Positions 24,704 through 33,094 of a stretch of 64,000 nucleotides of DNA are shown here, piece after piece. The stretch's first letter is position 1; the number at the start of each line of letters is the position of its first letter. This stretch comes from Vescimonas fastidiosa (GTDB taxonomy: Bacteria > Bacillota > Clostridia > Oscillospirales > Oscillospiraceae), in the NCBI RefSeq assembly GCF_018326305.1, contig NZ_AP023416.1, positions 620,001-684,000 of the forward strand, read 5' to 3'. Made by a program: the position numbers and the translations under genes. The notes beneath the pieces are model-generated. The model was not told where the DNA came from, searched no databases, and saw nothing but the letters and a program-made list of their open reading frames with translations.

Positions 24704-24742
24704 GCGTTCATCATCTCCTGTTCGTTAAACTGGAATTTGTAA

Positions 24743-25120
24743 TTACATTCCATACATATTGGCATTTTTTACAATTACTTTATCGCCTTTTTCTAATTGT
24801 TCCTTGGAAATTCCTCGTAACCCAAGTCCAACATGCTCTGTTTTATATCCACAACCATTTGCTTTTCGTTCTTTTGTATGTACATCGACAGTAGTAATTC
24901 TGGATTCTAAGATATCTCCATTTGCTTTATAAATACACGCATTTTCCCCTTCTCTGCACATCCCTATTAATATGTTTCCTGTGGCAACTGTTCCAATCCC
25001 CATAATTGTAAATGCATCATCAATAATCAATTCAAAATTTTCTTTTAAACACGACGGAACATCTAATTTGTTCATGTATTCTTTTTCTCGTTCTTTTTTG
25101 CTTTTACCAAATAATCCCAT
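24743..25120 (-). CDS. EF-Tu domain-2-like beta-barrel protein
   Basis: After a basic N-terminal patch (MGLFGKSKKEREKEY) the 125 residues have the layout of translation-factor domain 2: IDDAFTIMGIGTVATGNILIG, a CIYKANG strand, then HVGLGLRGISKEQLEKGDKV, which closely echoes the EF-Tu GLLLRGxxREDIxxGxV loop. No GTPase domain is present. Stand-alone barrels of this sort occur in Firmicutes with unknown function. The base composition is clearly more AT-rich than neighbouring ICE genes. Confidence 0.7.
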   Translation of the reverse strand: MGLFGKSKKEREKEYMNKLDVPSCLKENFELIIDDAFTIMGIGTVATGNILIGMCREGENACIYKANGDILESRITTVDVHTKERKANGCGYKTEHVGLGLRGISKEQLEKGDKVIVKNANMYGM

Positions 25121-25185
25121 AGTATTTCTCCTTTAAAACTTTCGATTTTTCATTCTCTGCGACTTCCCAATAAACGGGAAGTTGG

Positions 25186-25713
25186 TTACTTCTTGTAATT
25201 CATTTTCTTACTTAATACCCCAAACAAAGCCAATAAAAATATTCCAATTCCAAGCAATACGCCAGCCACTTTCATTAATTCATTGTTTGTATACTCTGTA
25301 TCCGGAAGAATCCCATACTTGTAATAAGAATAACTAACATGGTCTGTGGTATATGCAGCTATGGAATCTCCTACATTATATTCCGAATATACAAATCCCG
25401 GTACTTGCATTCGCTTGTGATAATCATTCACTTTTCCATTGTTGTAGTAGAAGAAATAATTCTGAGATATCGTATCAGCCGAAGCATCTTCAACCCTTTT
25501 ACCTGTAATCACAATATCCTCTATATAGTAATCTTCTCCCAGTACCATCTCTTCCATTTGTGTATTAAATGCTTTAGATGTCAAAAGTATATTTATCCAG
25601 ACTGTAATGAACGCTATACTTAAAATAATGAAACAAATCCAAAACAAAATTTTCTTTTGATTTCCAGTTAATATTTCTTTTGATTCTTGGTGCTTAACCA
25701 ATTTATTACTCAT
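25186..25713 (-). CDS. DUF3592-like two-pass membrane protein
   Basis: The 175 residues have one membrane helix near the N terminus (ILFWICFIILSIAFITVWI), a soluble extracellular domain of about 90 residues (VITGKRVEDASADTIS to VGDSIAAYTTD) and a second helix near the C terminus (VAGVLLGIGIFLLALFGVL). This layout matches DUF3592-type proteins. The gene is AT-rich, like its neighbours at 24.7-27.0 kb. The 205 bp upstream (25714-25918) show no further gene. Confidence 0.6.
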   Translation of the reverse strand: MSNKLVKHQESKEILTGNQKKILFWICFIILSIAFITVWINILLTSKAFNTQMEEMVLGEDYYIEDIVITGKRVEDASADTISQNYFFYYNNGKVNDYHKRMQVPGFVYSEYNVGDSIAAYTTDHVSYSYYKYGILPDTEYTNNELMKVAGVLLGIGIFLLALFGVLSKKMNYKK

Positions 25714-25918
25714 TCCATAATACCTCTAAAGTACTTTTTTCTTCTTCCTTCCCTTCGTCCAAGAAGTGTATCTCACTCAAAGAACTCGGTCAATTCCGAT
25801 TGTTGCTTACATTGTACTTCGTCCATCTCTCTAAGGACAGTGGGATGTTGTGATGAAAGTGAGAGAGATCGCTTACCTGTCAGACAATTTATCTTACTAT
25901 ATTTTTTGCACAATAAAT

Positions 25919-26521
25919 TTACTGATTTAATATCTCTGCAATCGTGTTTGGTGCATATTTATTGAGTTCATGTCCTGCATTTGGAACGATGTGCAAAGTA
26001 GCTTGGGGTAGCAATTCTTTTAGCCTTTTAGAAGCCTTTAGATTGGCAGTATCCTTTTTGCCACACAAAATTGTTACTGGACAACGAATATTATTTAATT
26101 GCAAAGTAAAATCCAATGACCGCATAGAGTGAGCCAATTTTATGGTGCTGCTTTTTGATAGTCCCATACTTTCAAAAACCTTGTTTGGCATACAACGGAA
26201 GATAAGATTTTGAAAATCTATCAGTAAACTTGGAACTTTATATTGTGCGCCAATCAAAACCAGCGAATCCACTTTTTCCTCATGTCGAATGGCAAAATCA
26301 ATCGCAAGAAGCGCACCTAACGAAAGACCGCAGATACGAAGCGGCTCTTTTACTTCTGAATACCGCTGTTCTAAATCACCCAAAATCTGCGAATAGGATA
26401 TTTCATCTTCTGTTGAAGAAAAAAGTTCTGGGCAATCGACATCAGAAATTGATAGTTGTTGGACTACTTCTTTCCAGTCCTGTGCAGTTTGTCCCAACCC
26501 ATGTAAAAAAACAGTTTTCAT
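25919..26521 (-). CDS. Alpha/beta hydrolase
   Basis: The start at 26521 (MKTVFLHGLGQTAQDW) has TAGGAGG upstream. The 200 residues show a typical small hydrolase: oxyanion HGLG, nucleophile elbow ICGLSLGALLAIDFA (Ser), an acid in the ILCGKKDTANL region, and a C-terminal HIVPNAGHELNKY with the catalytic His. Substrate unknown. AT-rich composition suggests it was acquired with the neighbouring small genes rather than with the ICE core. Confidence 0.85.
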   Translation of the reverse strand: MKTVFLHGLGQTAQDWKEVVQQLSISDVDCPELFSSTEDEISYSQILGDLEQRYSEVKEPLRICGLSLGALLAIDFAIRHEEKVDSLVLIGAQYKVPSLLIDFQNLIFRCMPNKVFESMGLSKSSTIKLAHSMRSLDFTLQLNNIRCPVTILCGKKDTANLKASKRLKELLPQATLHIVPNAGHELNKYAPNTIAEILNQ

Positions 26522-26583
26522 TAAACGCCTCCTAAGCTCAAGATAACCATCAATGCACAAACAAACTGGAATTTATAGTCCTC

Positions 26584-27003
26584 TCAAAACCAATTTGCTT
26601 TTTCTTCTCGAAATACGGGAATATCACTATCTCGATATGGATTGTAATTATGAAGATTGCAACCAAACTCTTTTAATGATTTTATTTTGTTATCCTGTGT
26701 CCATACAATTAAAGATATTCCGTCAAATTCTTCAACATTTCCATTATTCATTTTGTCTTTAAAATACCACTCCACGATTGTTTGATTGCCTTGATGAAAA
26801 AATTGCTTAATCTCCCAGACAAGAACACTTCCACGTGTATTCCATTCGTCAAACCAGTGCTTTACCGTTTTGCGGTTTTCATATTTAGGACTCCAACTCT
26901 CAGTATATACAACATCATCTGTAAAAATATTGTCAATTCCTAAATCTGCTTTCTTAATCCACATATCAAACCATAATCGGATAATTTTTTCTCTCTCGTT
27001 CAT
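26584..27003 (-). CDS. NTF2-like (SnoaL-type) protein
   Basis: The 139 residues start MNEREKIIRLWFDMWIKKAD after GGAGGTG. They have the nuclear-transport-factor-2-like layout: two helices, then DIFTDDVVYTESW-like strands, WFDEWNTRGSVLVWEI and TIVEWYFKDK. Such folds are isomerases, dehydratases or small-ligand binders; no catalytic set is obvious. AT-rich like the hydrolase next to it. Confidence 0.75.
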   Translation of the reverse strand: MNEREKIIRLWFDMWIKKADLGIDNIFTDDVVYTESWSPKYENRKTVKHWFDEWNTRGSVLVWEIKQFFHQGNQTIVEWYFKDKMNNGNVEEFDGISLIVWTQDNKIKSLKEFGCNLHNYNPYRDSDIPVFREEKANWF

Positions 27004-27037
27004 AAAGCACCTCCACAACTCCCGATTTGTCTGCCCC

Positions 27038-27517
27038 TTAAAGTCCAAGTCCTTCAACCCACGCCGCAAGCTCCTGATGCCCGACGCTGCTCTTGAAGAC
27101 CTTGCCGTCCATCAGCTTTGCGCCTTTGCAGCTCGGCGCAAGGCGCTCGTTCGTCTTGCCAATGCCGCTTCCGCCAGAGGTTGCAAACGGGATGATCGTC
27201 TTGCCGGTCAGGTCATAGCTCTCAAGGAACGTATTGATAATCGTCGGCGCAACGTACCACCAGATCGGAAAACCCACAAAGATTGTGTCGTAGTCCTTCA
27301 TGTTGTCCCGCTTCACGGCAATCTCAGGACGGGAGGCAGGATCGTTCATCTCAATCGTGCTGCGGGCTTTCTTGTCCATCCAGTTCAGATCAGCTTCCGT
27401 GTAAGGCACCTTCGGCTCAATCTCAAAGATGTCCGCGCCGATTGCCTCTGCCAGCGTCTCAGCTACCTTCGCGGTCACGCCGGACGCAGAAAAATATGCT
27501 ACAAGTTTATTGCTCAT
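27038..27517 (-). CDS. Flavodoxin
   Basis: From MSNKLVAYFSASGVTAKVAETLAE the 159 residues show the FMN phosphate-binding loop near the start (FSASGVTAKVA), FVGFPIWWYVAPTIINTFL with the aromatic that stacks on the flavin, and the ATSGGSGIG loop. The family includes flavodoxin-like NAD(P)H oxidoreductases and electron carriers. The first codons overlap the end of the upstream gene by 11 bp. GC-rich again compared with the preceding AT-rich islet. Confidence 0.9.
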   Translation of the reverse strand: MSNKLVAYFSASGVTAKVAETLAEAIGADIFEIEPKVPYTEADLNWMDKKARSTIEMNDPASRPEIAVKRDNMKDYDTIFVGFPIWWYVAPTIINTFLESYDLTGKTIIPFATSGGSGIGKTNERLAPSCKGAKLMDGKVFKSSVGHQELAAWVEGLGL

Positions 27518-28241
27518 TGTGTTCTTCCTCATCAATCTTTTCATTTCCTTCATTCAGCATGAAGTATAGCAGCGCTTCCAGCAATGTTGCCATATAGTGA
27601 AGCGACCAGTTTTCTTCCGGCTCTTTTGCCATCTTATCAAGTACGGCTCGAAAAGCCGTGGCACGGTCAATCCTTGTTTCCTCATCAATGCGGTCAAGTA
27701 TGCCCTTCATTTTCAGAGCGAGTTCTTTTTCCTCGTCAGAAAGCTCCGGTATGCCAAGTAGCTCAGATAGTTTCTTGTCCTGCATAATAGCATCGTATTC
27801 GATGTATGACTTGTGCTCGGCTGACATCAATTCTTCAAAGTAGTTGATAAAAATATGAACGCGGATGCCACCTTCTTCCTCCGGGGAGAAGCAGACGGTT
27901 TGCGATTTTTCTGCAATTTCTTTCAAAAATGCAAGGTCTTCTGAGTCATCGAACTCCGCAAACGGAAGAAACATATTGATTTCCGCGTGCCAACGATGAT
28001 AGTCCACGATTCCCTTGATATACCCGCGGTGTTGCTTGACAAACGCATCACAGCGTTCCAGAAGATACTCGTAGTTCTTCTTGTCCTCCGGTACAATGAT
28101 CTTTGGTATCTTGTCCATTGCTTCGGAGTACGCTTTCAGCATACCACAATTAACTGCGCGGTCAAACACCTCATCGCACCATTTATCGTATTCGGCAGAC
28201 TCGGTTTCCCGGTAATCCTTCTCAAAGATAATATCGTCCAT
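27507..28241 (-). CDS. Hypothetical protein (244 residues)
   Basis: A mainly helical, strongly acidic protein (MDDIIFEKDYRETESAEYDK) with a conserved-looking centre (EINMFLPFAEFDDSEDLAFL) and C terminus (ENWSLHYMATLLEALLYFML). No membrane segment, signal or catalytic motif could be recognised. It begins 4 bp after the stop of the AlkZ-related gene and overlaps the flavodoxin start, so it belongs to the same operon. Confidence 0.55.
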   Translation of the reverse strand: MDDIIFEKDYRETESAEYDKWCDEVFDRAVNCGMLKAYSEAMDKIPKIIVPEDKKNYEYLLERCDAFVKQHRGYIKGIVDYHRWHAEINMFLPFAEFDDSEDLAFLKEIAEKSQTVCFSPEEEGGIRVHIFINYFEELMSAEHKSYIEYDAIMQDKKLSELLGIPELSDEEKELALKMKGILDRIDEETRIDRATAFRAVLDKMAKEPEENWSLHYMATLLEALLYFMLNEGNEKIDEEEHNEQ

Positions 28242-28245
28242 TGCG

Positions 28246-28935
28246 TTACCCCTTTATGATTTTCTCAAGCTGCATTTCGGTCGCGTTAGGCAGACGTGAA
28301 TGCAGATGTTTTAGGATACGTTCTTTAGATTCCTGCGGGTCTCGCTGATAGGCAGATGTGATAAGGTCGTACCCGAAAAGTTCTTCCGGCGTCGCATACT
28401 CTGCGACACCCCAGCCATAAGGTCTTCCGTATCTGTCCTGCATATAGACGAAATCCGCGATGCAGACATAGCTCTGCATTTGCAGCCGCGTGATGCACGT
28501 CTCAAAACCGGTGTTGCCGCCCTTGCGGTAGTTCAGAGCCTCTTTCAGCCGTTTGGAAAGCATCCTGCCTTCACCGGCTATGGCTTCATAAAGCTCCTTG
28601 TCCTTGTAGGACGCCAAGCCGTCATCCCAACGGGCGTCAAAGTCATAGCCGTCACGCCGGAAGTTCGCAAAGTCCGGAATCCACTCCCGACTCACAAATC
28701 CAGCCTTCTTGTTGAAAAGTTTGCCGTAAAGACATTTGCCGCTCCGCGCAGCCGGTCCTTTCCATTCCCACGGACCATCTACATCATCCGCAAACCATAA
28801 CTCAGGTGGGCAAAGTTCCTCGATGGAGAAGCCGTGAATCTCGTTCCGAAAGAAGGGCAGAAAGCCGTATTGTTCGACGGCGGCAATCAGATCATCACTG
28901 CTCCGCAGCAATGCCTTTTGTTCATTCTCTTTCAT
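28246..28935 (-). CDS. AlkZ-related protein
   Basis: The ATG at 28935 ([20 protein letters not shown]) has GGAG upstream. The 229 residues include FSIEELCPPELWFADDVDGP, GPAARSGKCLYGKLFNKKAG and SREWIPDFANFRRDGYDFD, a conserved block I associate with the AlkZ-related family of Firmicutes. True AlkZ glycosylases unhook DNA crosslinks; this family lacks proof of that activity. It overlaps the UPF0158-like gene by 4 bp. The link with a ClbS-like protein elsewhere in the cargo is suggestive only. Confidence 0.6.
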   Translation of the reverse strand: MKENEQKALLRSSDDLIAAVEQYGFLPFFRNEIHGFSIEELCPPELWFADDVDGPWEWKGPAARSGKCLYGKLFNKKAGFVSREWIPDFANFRRDGYDFDARWDDGLASYKDKELYEAIAGEGRMLSKRLKEALNYRKGGNTGFETCITRLQMQSYVCIADFVYMQDRYGRPYGWGVAEYATPEELFGYDLITSAYQRDPQESKERILKHLHSRLPNATEMQLEKIIKG

Positions 28936-29357
28936 TCTGTGTACTCCAAGCCTTCCTCTGCGCACCAGCGGATCGCAAGCTCTCGATACGCCTCCGCCAG
29001 ATAATCATACCAACGCTGTTCCAGCCCGTGATAGCGCACAGACTGTTTGAAGCGGCGGAATGCGCCTTTTCCCCGGATGGCATAGGCAAGTTCCTCCTGT
29101 GCCTTTCCGGGAGGGAGCCGGTCAATGAAATCCTCCATGATGCGGTATTGATGAATCTCACACTTGGTCGGAAAGCGAAGAAACCGCTCCGGCGTATTTT
29201 CCATTTCAGCAGCAAGAGCTTTGTCTTCCTCCGTCATATCAGTCATCAATGGATCGGCAAGATAAACGGTCTTGCCGGTCTTTGTGTCCCAGAAGCTCGT
29301 GAAGACTTCATTTGCTTCTTCGATTGCCTGAATGACCTGTTTTAATGGGATCGTCAT
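28932..29357 (-). CDS. UPF0158-family protein
   Basis: Starting [19 protein letters not shown] (29357), the 141 residues fit UPF0158: an N-terminal segment with [12 protein letters not shown], a central [20 protein letters not shown], and [24 protein letters not shown] towards the end. The function of the family is unknown. It overlaps the SEC-C gene upstream by 4 bp and the AlkZ-related gene downstream by 4 bp, so all three are coupled. Confidence 0.8.
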   Translation of the reverse strand: MTIPLKQVIQAIEEANEVFTSFWDTKTGKTVYLADPLMTDMTEEDKALAAEMENTPERFLRFPTKCEIHQYRIMEDFIDRLPPGKAQEELAYAIRGKGAFRRFKQSVRYHGLEQRWYDYLAEAYRELAIRWCAEEGLEYTE

Positions 29358-30343
29358 TTTCCGCAGCACCTCTTGTATTTCTTGCCACTGCCGCACGGAC
29401 AGGGATCATTGCGTCCGACCTTCTTCTGTTTCTCCGGCTGGGGAGCGGAGGGCTTGATGTCTGCAAGCTGTTTCAGAAGGTCAAAGCGCAATGCCTCGCT
29501 GGGCAGCTCCATTGTGAGGATCTGCTTGCGGAAGTTTTCAATGTCCATTTCGCCGGTTTGGAGGGATTTTCGGATGTTCGGACCAAGAGAGAGCGACTTG
29601 AAGCGTTCCTCCGGAGGCGTCATCTGCATCATCTCATCCGGTGTGTAGCCACGGTTGCAGGGCATCCGCGTCGTATTGCTGAATTTGCTGTAAAGTTCAA
29701 CAAACCGATTCATGTCCCGATCAGACCGGAAGCGGATGTTCCTTTTATCGAAGTGACTTAGAACGCCCTCCACACTGCCCGAAACAGACCGGACGCCGTA
29801 GAGAAGATCGTCAAAGGCATCTTCCAGTTTGTCGCCGCTCAGACCAAGCCGCTCTTCCATAAAACGGCGGAGCGCAGTCTTTTCCGGAGTGTCCTCGCAG
29901 TAGAAGGGATCGTCGTATTCCAGCAGATGCTTCTTGTCAGGCACATAGTAAGGCTTTTCCCGCTGGCTGCGCTTCGTCTCTATGAAAAGGTCAATGGACT
30001 CCCCAATCAGTGTGACATCAATGATCTCGCGGTCAAGCGGCTTTGTGTGCCTGACATCTGTGTAAAGCTCATCTCCGCCCAGAATGTAGTAGTCCTCGCA
30101 CTCATGACGGGCGATCTCTGCAAAGGCAAGAAATTCATCTTCCGTTACCAGCTTCGGGCTGAGGGAGAAAACAATCTCCTTTGCCTTGTGCAGCGGAATG
30201 ATACCGTAGAGGTTTGCCATCGCATTGAAATATTTGCGCAGGAGGCGCGAGGTCGTGTCCTTCAGCGGGATTTCCCGATACCGGGCGTTCAGCTCCCGGC
30301 GTGTGTATTCCTCCGGAAACTCGATGTACTGTTCCTTGCTCAT
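29354..30343 (-). CDS. Protein with C-terminal SEC-C zinc motif
   Basis: The 329 residues are an alpha-helical domain (about 1-290) with no named family, followed by [20 protein letters not shown], the SEC-C metal-binding motif (CxCx8CC). SEC-C mediates zinc-dependent contacts with SecB or the ribosome in SecA and occurs on many unrelated proteins. It overlaps its neighbours on both sides by 4 bp. The motif is nearly identical to the tail of chromosomal SecA in this window, which reflects the family rather than recent transfer. Confidence 0.75.
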   Translation of the reverse strand: MSKEQYIEFPEEYTRRELNARYREIPLKDTTSRLLRKYFNAMANLYGIIPLHKAKEIVFSLSPKLVTEDEFLAFAEIARHECEDYYILGGDELYTDVRHTKPLDREIIDVTLIGESIDLFIETKRSQREKPYYVPDKKHLLEYDDPFYCEDTPEKTALRRFMEERLGLSGDKLEDAFDDLLYGVRSVSGSVEGVLSHFDKRNIRFRSDRDMNRFVELYSKFSNTTRMPCNRGYTPDEMMQMTPPEERFKSLSLGPNIRKSLQTGEMDIENFRKQILTMELPSEALRFDLLKQLADIKPSAPQPEKQKKVGRNDPCPCGSGKKYKRCCGK

Positions 30344-30648
30344 GCCTCTTCTTCCTCGATAATTCCGTAGTCAATCAGGACGTTCTCTTCGGCGTACTTC
30401 GGGCAGACAATACCCATCATCTCATACCGATAACGCCTCACCCGGCGAAACGACTTAACCGCCTCCGGTGCATAGGCGGCAGTCTCGCAGTGCGCATACT
30501 CCGGCATTTCCGCAAGATCATCCCGAACGGCACGGATAAGCGCGTCCGCCACATCATCAATGCTCTTGCCGGTTTCCACGGCAACCAGTTCATGCTTCCG
30601 GACTGCCTTATCCAGATCACCGGGGGAGCGAAACAGCTTGTATTTCAT
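30340..30648 (-). CDS. Hypothetical small protein
   Basis: One hundred and two residues ([20 protein letters not shown]) with a helical centre and an acidic end ([10 protein letters not shown]). No family recognised. The 4-bp overlap with the SEC-C gene downstream supports translation. Confidence 0.5.
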   Translation of the reverse strand: MKYKLFRSPGDLDKAVRKHELVAVETGKSIDDVADALIRAVRDDLAEMPEYAHCETAAYAPEAVKSFRRVRRYRYEMMGIVCPKYAEENVLIDYGIIEEEEA

Positions 30649-30681
30649 ATCATTGCCCGTCCTTTCTCTCTATCGGTCTGT

Positions 30682-31506
30682 CTATTCTTCCTGAAATCTG
30701 TTCTTTAGGGACGCAATCATCGCTTGCGCGGCAATGCTCAGATACAAAACTCCAATTTCATAGATAAAGTCGCGGTCGATTACGATAAAGTATTCTCTAA
30801 CGTGTGTAAAAACCAGTTCCATCAAGTCCCTGTACAGTGGATCATCAAAGGGCTTGAACCGCGTAAACTTGCTTTTGGCAGCGTCCCATGTCATAGACGC
30901 TTCGCCCTCAGCACTGGTCATTGCCTCACAGAGAATCATGCTGATGCCCATTTTCCCGTTACCGGTCAGGAGTTCTCCTTCGTAATAGCTGAGTAGGTCT
31001 TTCTTGCGCCGAAGCGGAATCATATCGCAGTTGTCATCCAGCTCAAATGCAATCAGCTCCGCAATCAGTTCCCGCCAGACTGCATAACCGGCGTTTATGG
31101 TTCCGTCCTCTTCGCGGCTGATGGTATCGTCCATGCAGTATCGCTCAAAGAAATTATCTCCGTCAATCTCGTTGCGGGTGCAGAAGATATGCGCCAGCTC
31201 ATGCAGAAGAATGTGTTTCAACTCTGCCGGATGACGCGCTATGTCTGTGCGCAGAAGGATTCCGTCCGCGCCGTCTCCTGTGCCGACGAATGCAGAGGCG
31301 TGAAAGTCAAAATAGCCGTCCTCTGTATATCGGTCTTCCAGCCGGTCAGGGAAATACTGCTTGCAGAACTGCTCAAAGACTTCCTGCTGGTTTTCCGTCT
31401 GAAAGCAGCACAGCACAAGGTTGTCCTCGCTGAACTCCGTTCTCAAGCGTTCGTTAAAGATGGAAGCAGCATAGAAAAGGGCTTCTTTATAGTCGTTGTT
31501 GTTCAT
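30682..31506 (-). CDS. Putative zincin-like metalloprotein
   Basis: The 274 residues contain a metal-binding motif HELAHIF at about residue 100 within LKHILLHELAHIFCTRNEID, followed some 40 residues later by an acidic AELIAFELDD that could supply the third ligand. This is the layout of gluzincins. No signal or membrane segment is seen, so it would act in the cytoplasm. It lies 24 bp downstream of the ImmA-like gene, in the same direction. Substrate unknown. Confidence 0.6.
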   Translation of the reverse strand: MNNNDYKEALFYAASIFNERLRTEFSEDNLVLCCFQTENQQEVFEQFCKQYFPDRLEDRYTEDGYFDFHASAFVGTGDGADGILLRTDIARHPAELKHILLHELAHIFCTRNEIDGDNFFERYCMDDTISREEDGTINAGYAVWRELIAELIAFELDDNCDMIPLRRKKDLLSYYEGELLTGNGKMGISMILCEAMTSAEGEASMTWDAAKSKFTRFKPFDDPLYRDLMELVFTHVREYFIVIDRDFIYEIGVLYLSIAAQAMIASLKNRFQEE

Positions 31507-31530
31507 CTAATTACTATCCTTCATCCTCAT

Positions 31531-32067
31531 TCAGCCCTCCGGTCTGACATTTTTCAGGAAGTCAGAGTGCGGTACATACGGCAAGTTGAGCTGCCAGCCC
31601 ATGCGGTTCAGCTCGTTGAGCTTGATCAGCATCAGGTTGATGTTTGTTCCCATTGCAGCAGAAAGCTGCACCACATCGTAGTCCTGCTTCATCAGGTCAA
31701 TCAGCTCATCATCGTCAATGATCAGGTGGGAGGCAAACGCATTCGCCTCATATTCGTGTTTTGTGCGCATATCGAACAGCACGAACTCCGGGAGCGGTTC
31801 GTTTCCTTTGGCAAGATCACGGTGAAAGGTATCATGCCCGATCTCGTGACCGCAAACCATTTGCATGATCAGATACTCCATGCTGGAGTTCAGAAGAATA
31901 TGCCGCTCTTTATGGCGGTAGGTGTACATTCCGAGCAGATCGTTCAGATTGTCAAGAAAATGGAGATGAATGCCCAGCTCACGGGCAATCTTCAAGGTAT
32001 CTCTTGTTCCACAGCTTTTGACAATGCTGTTCGCCTTTTTGTATATTTCCTCGGAGCGAATTATCAC
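31531..32067 (-). CDS. ImmA/IrrE-family metallopeptidase
   Basis: The 178 residues begin MIIRSEEIYKKANSIVKSCG and contain the HEIGHDTFHRDL zinc motif at about residue 75, a downstream EYEANAFASHLII that supplies the third ligand, and the family's C-terminal SAAMGTNINLMLIKLNELNRMG. ImmA-type proteases cleave or inactivate XRE repressors. The XRE gene lies 68 bp upstream on the same strand, so the pair probably forms an ImmR-ImmA-like switch controlling the ICE. Confidence 0.88.
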   Translation of the reverse strand: MIIRSEEIYKKANSIVKSCGTRDTLKIARELGIHLHFLDNLNDLLGMYTYRHKERHILLNSSMEYLIMQMVCGHEIGHDTFHRDLAKGNEPLPEFVLFDMRTKHEYEANAFASHLIIDDDELIDLMKQDYDVVQLSAAMGTNINLMLIKLNELNRMGWQLNLPYVPHSDFLKNVRPEG

Positions 32068-32135
32068 GGGACCTTCACCCCTTTCATGTTGAAAACAGTC
32101 AAAGTAAATCCGTCAAGAAACCGAGACGTAGACAG

Positions 32136-32564
32136 TTATTCCTCTGCGTCCGTACTGGTCTTCTTGTATTTCTTCGGCGTGTATTTCTCAACATTCCGGG
32201 CTTTGGATTCCCAATATATATCCTGCAACGCCTTCATCACCGCATCCTTGTCCTGCTCAGACAGCGTACCGCCCGCAAACAAGCCGGACATCCCTTCAAT
32301 CAGGTCCTTTGCCTGTTTCATGCCACGGGAGCCGTACTGCTCGGATGCCTGAACCACAAACTCTTCGTCCTCGGTCAGCAGATAGTTCACATCCACCTTG
32401 AAGTATTCCGCGATTTTTCTGTAAGCGTCCTTGGTACGGGGAAAGGAAATGCCGTTCTCGTACCGGGTAATCATACGTCTGTTGATTCCCAGTGCATCGG
32501 CTACTTCCTGCTGGGTCAGCTTCCGCTTCTCCCGTTCAGCCTTGAATTTCTCTCCAAACGTCAT
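32136..32564 (-). CDS. XRE-family repressor (ImmR-like)
   Basis: Start at 32564 (MTFGEKFKAEREKRKLTQQEV), with AGGAG upstream; a GTG at 32576 is possible. An N-terminal HTH (KLTQQEVADALGINRRMITRYENG) is followed by YFKVDVNYLLTEDEE and a C-terminal oligomerisation segment. It is divergent from the plus-strand regulator operon and adjacent to an ImmA-like peptidase. The palindrome inside the divergent promoter is its likely binding site. Confidence 0.9.
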   Translation of the reverse strand: MTFGEKFKAEREKRKLTQQEVADALGINRRMITRYENGISFPRTKDAYRKIAEYFKVDVNYLLTEDEEFVVQASEQYGSRGMKQAKDLIEGMSGLFAGGTLSEQDKDAVMKALQDIYWESKARNVEKYTPKKYKKTSTDAEE

Positions 32565-32619
32565 TTTGGTAATCACTCCTGTTCACAAAAAGTTTGCGAC
32601 ATCAAATTGCGCAAGTCTA

Positions 32620-32648
32620 TTGACAAAGGCACTTGAAGTGCGTATAAT
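32620..32648 (+). promoter_or_regulatory. Consensus sigma-A promoter with palindromic operator in the spacer
   Basis: TTGACA (32620-32625), a 17-bp spacer and TATAAT (32643-32648) match the consensus at every base. The spacer contains the palindrome GCACTT-G-AAGTGC, placed so that a bound repressor would block RNA polymerase. The divergent XRE protein is the natural candidate. Confidence 0.75.
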
Positions 32649-32663
32649 AATGACTGAGTAATC

Positions 32664-32719
32664 CAACTACTCATAGTATATCCTGAATTGCTCATCCTGT
32701 CAAGGGGCATGAGTAGTTG
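32664..32719. promoter_or_regulatory. Inverted repeat in the leader of the plus-strand regulator operon
   Basis: CAACTACTCAT (32664-32674) and ATGAGTAGTTG (32709-32719) are perfect 11-bp arms separated by 34 bp, just after the promoter. It may be a looped operator or an RNA stem in the 5' leader. Confidence 0.5.
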
Positions 32720-32833
32720 TACACGAAAAAGTTACATCTTTTGAGCAGTTCAAATGGACAGGCATTTATGCTGCCGAAGATCATCCGTACTGACATACAC
32801 CGGTATAAGGGAACAGGAGTGAGAAAAACGCAA

Positions 32834-33094
32834 ATGGCTACACAGTACAGAAAAGCATACGTCCCGGTTACGCTGGATGTGGACAAGGAGGGGGCAATCC
32901 TCCCTCGCCTTATCTGGTGGGACAACGGTGTGATCTTTCAAATCGACCAGATTCTTTACAAATGCCGCGCCACATCCAAGAAGGTTGGGGGCGGAGGCAT
33001 CCGTTACACAGTTCAGATTCGCGGAAAGGAGTCATTTCTTTTTCACGAAGGAGACAAGTGGTTCGTCGAAGCAAAGGAGGACAACTGCTCATGA
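32834..33094 (+). CDS. Small ICE protein of unknown function
   Basis: The start at 32834 (MATQYRKAYVPVTLDVDKEG) is chosen because homologous-looking sequence begins there; the frame is open from 32717. The 86 residues form a short beta-rich protein (LPRLIWWDNGVIFQIDQI, KVGGGGIRYTVQIRGKESFL). Its stop overlaps the ImmA-like start (ATGA). Function unknown; position right after the regulated promoter suggests an early element gene. Confidence 0.65.
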   Translation: MATQYRKAYVPVTLDVDKEGAILPRLIWWDNGVIFQIDQILYKCRATSKKVGGGGIRYTVQIRGKESFLFHEGDKWFVEAKEDNCS

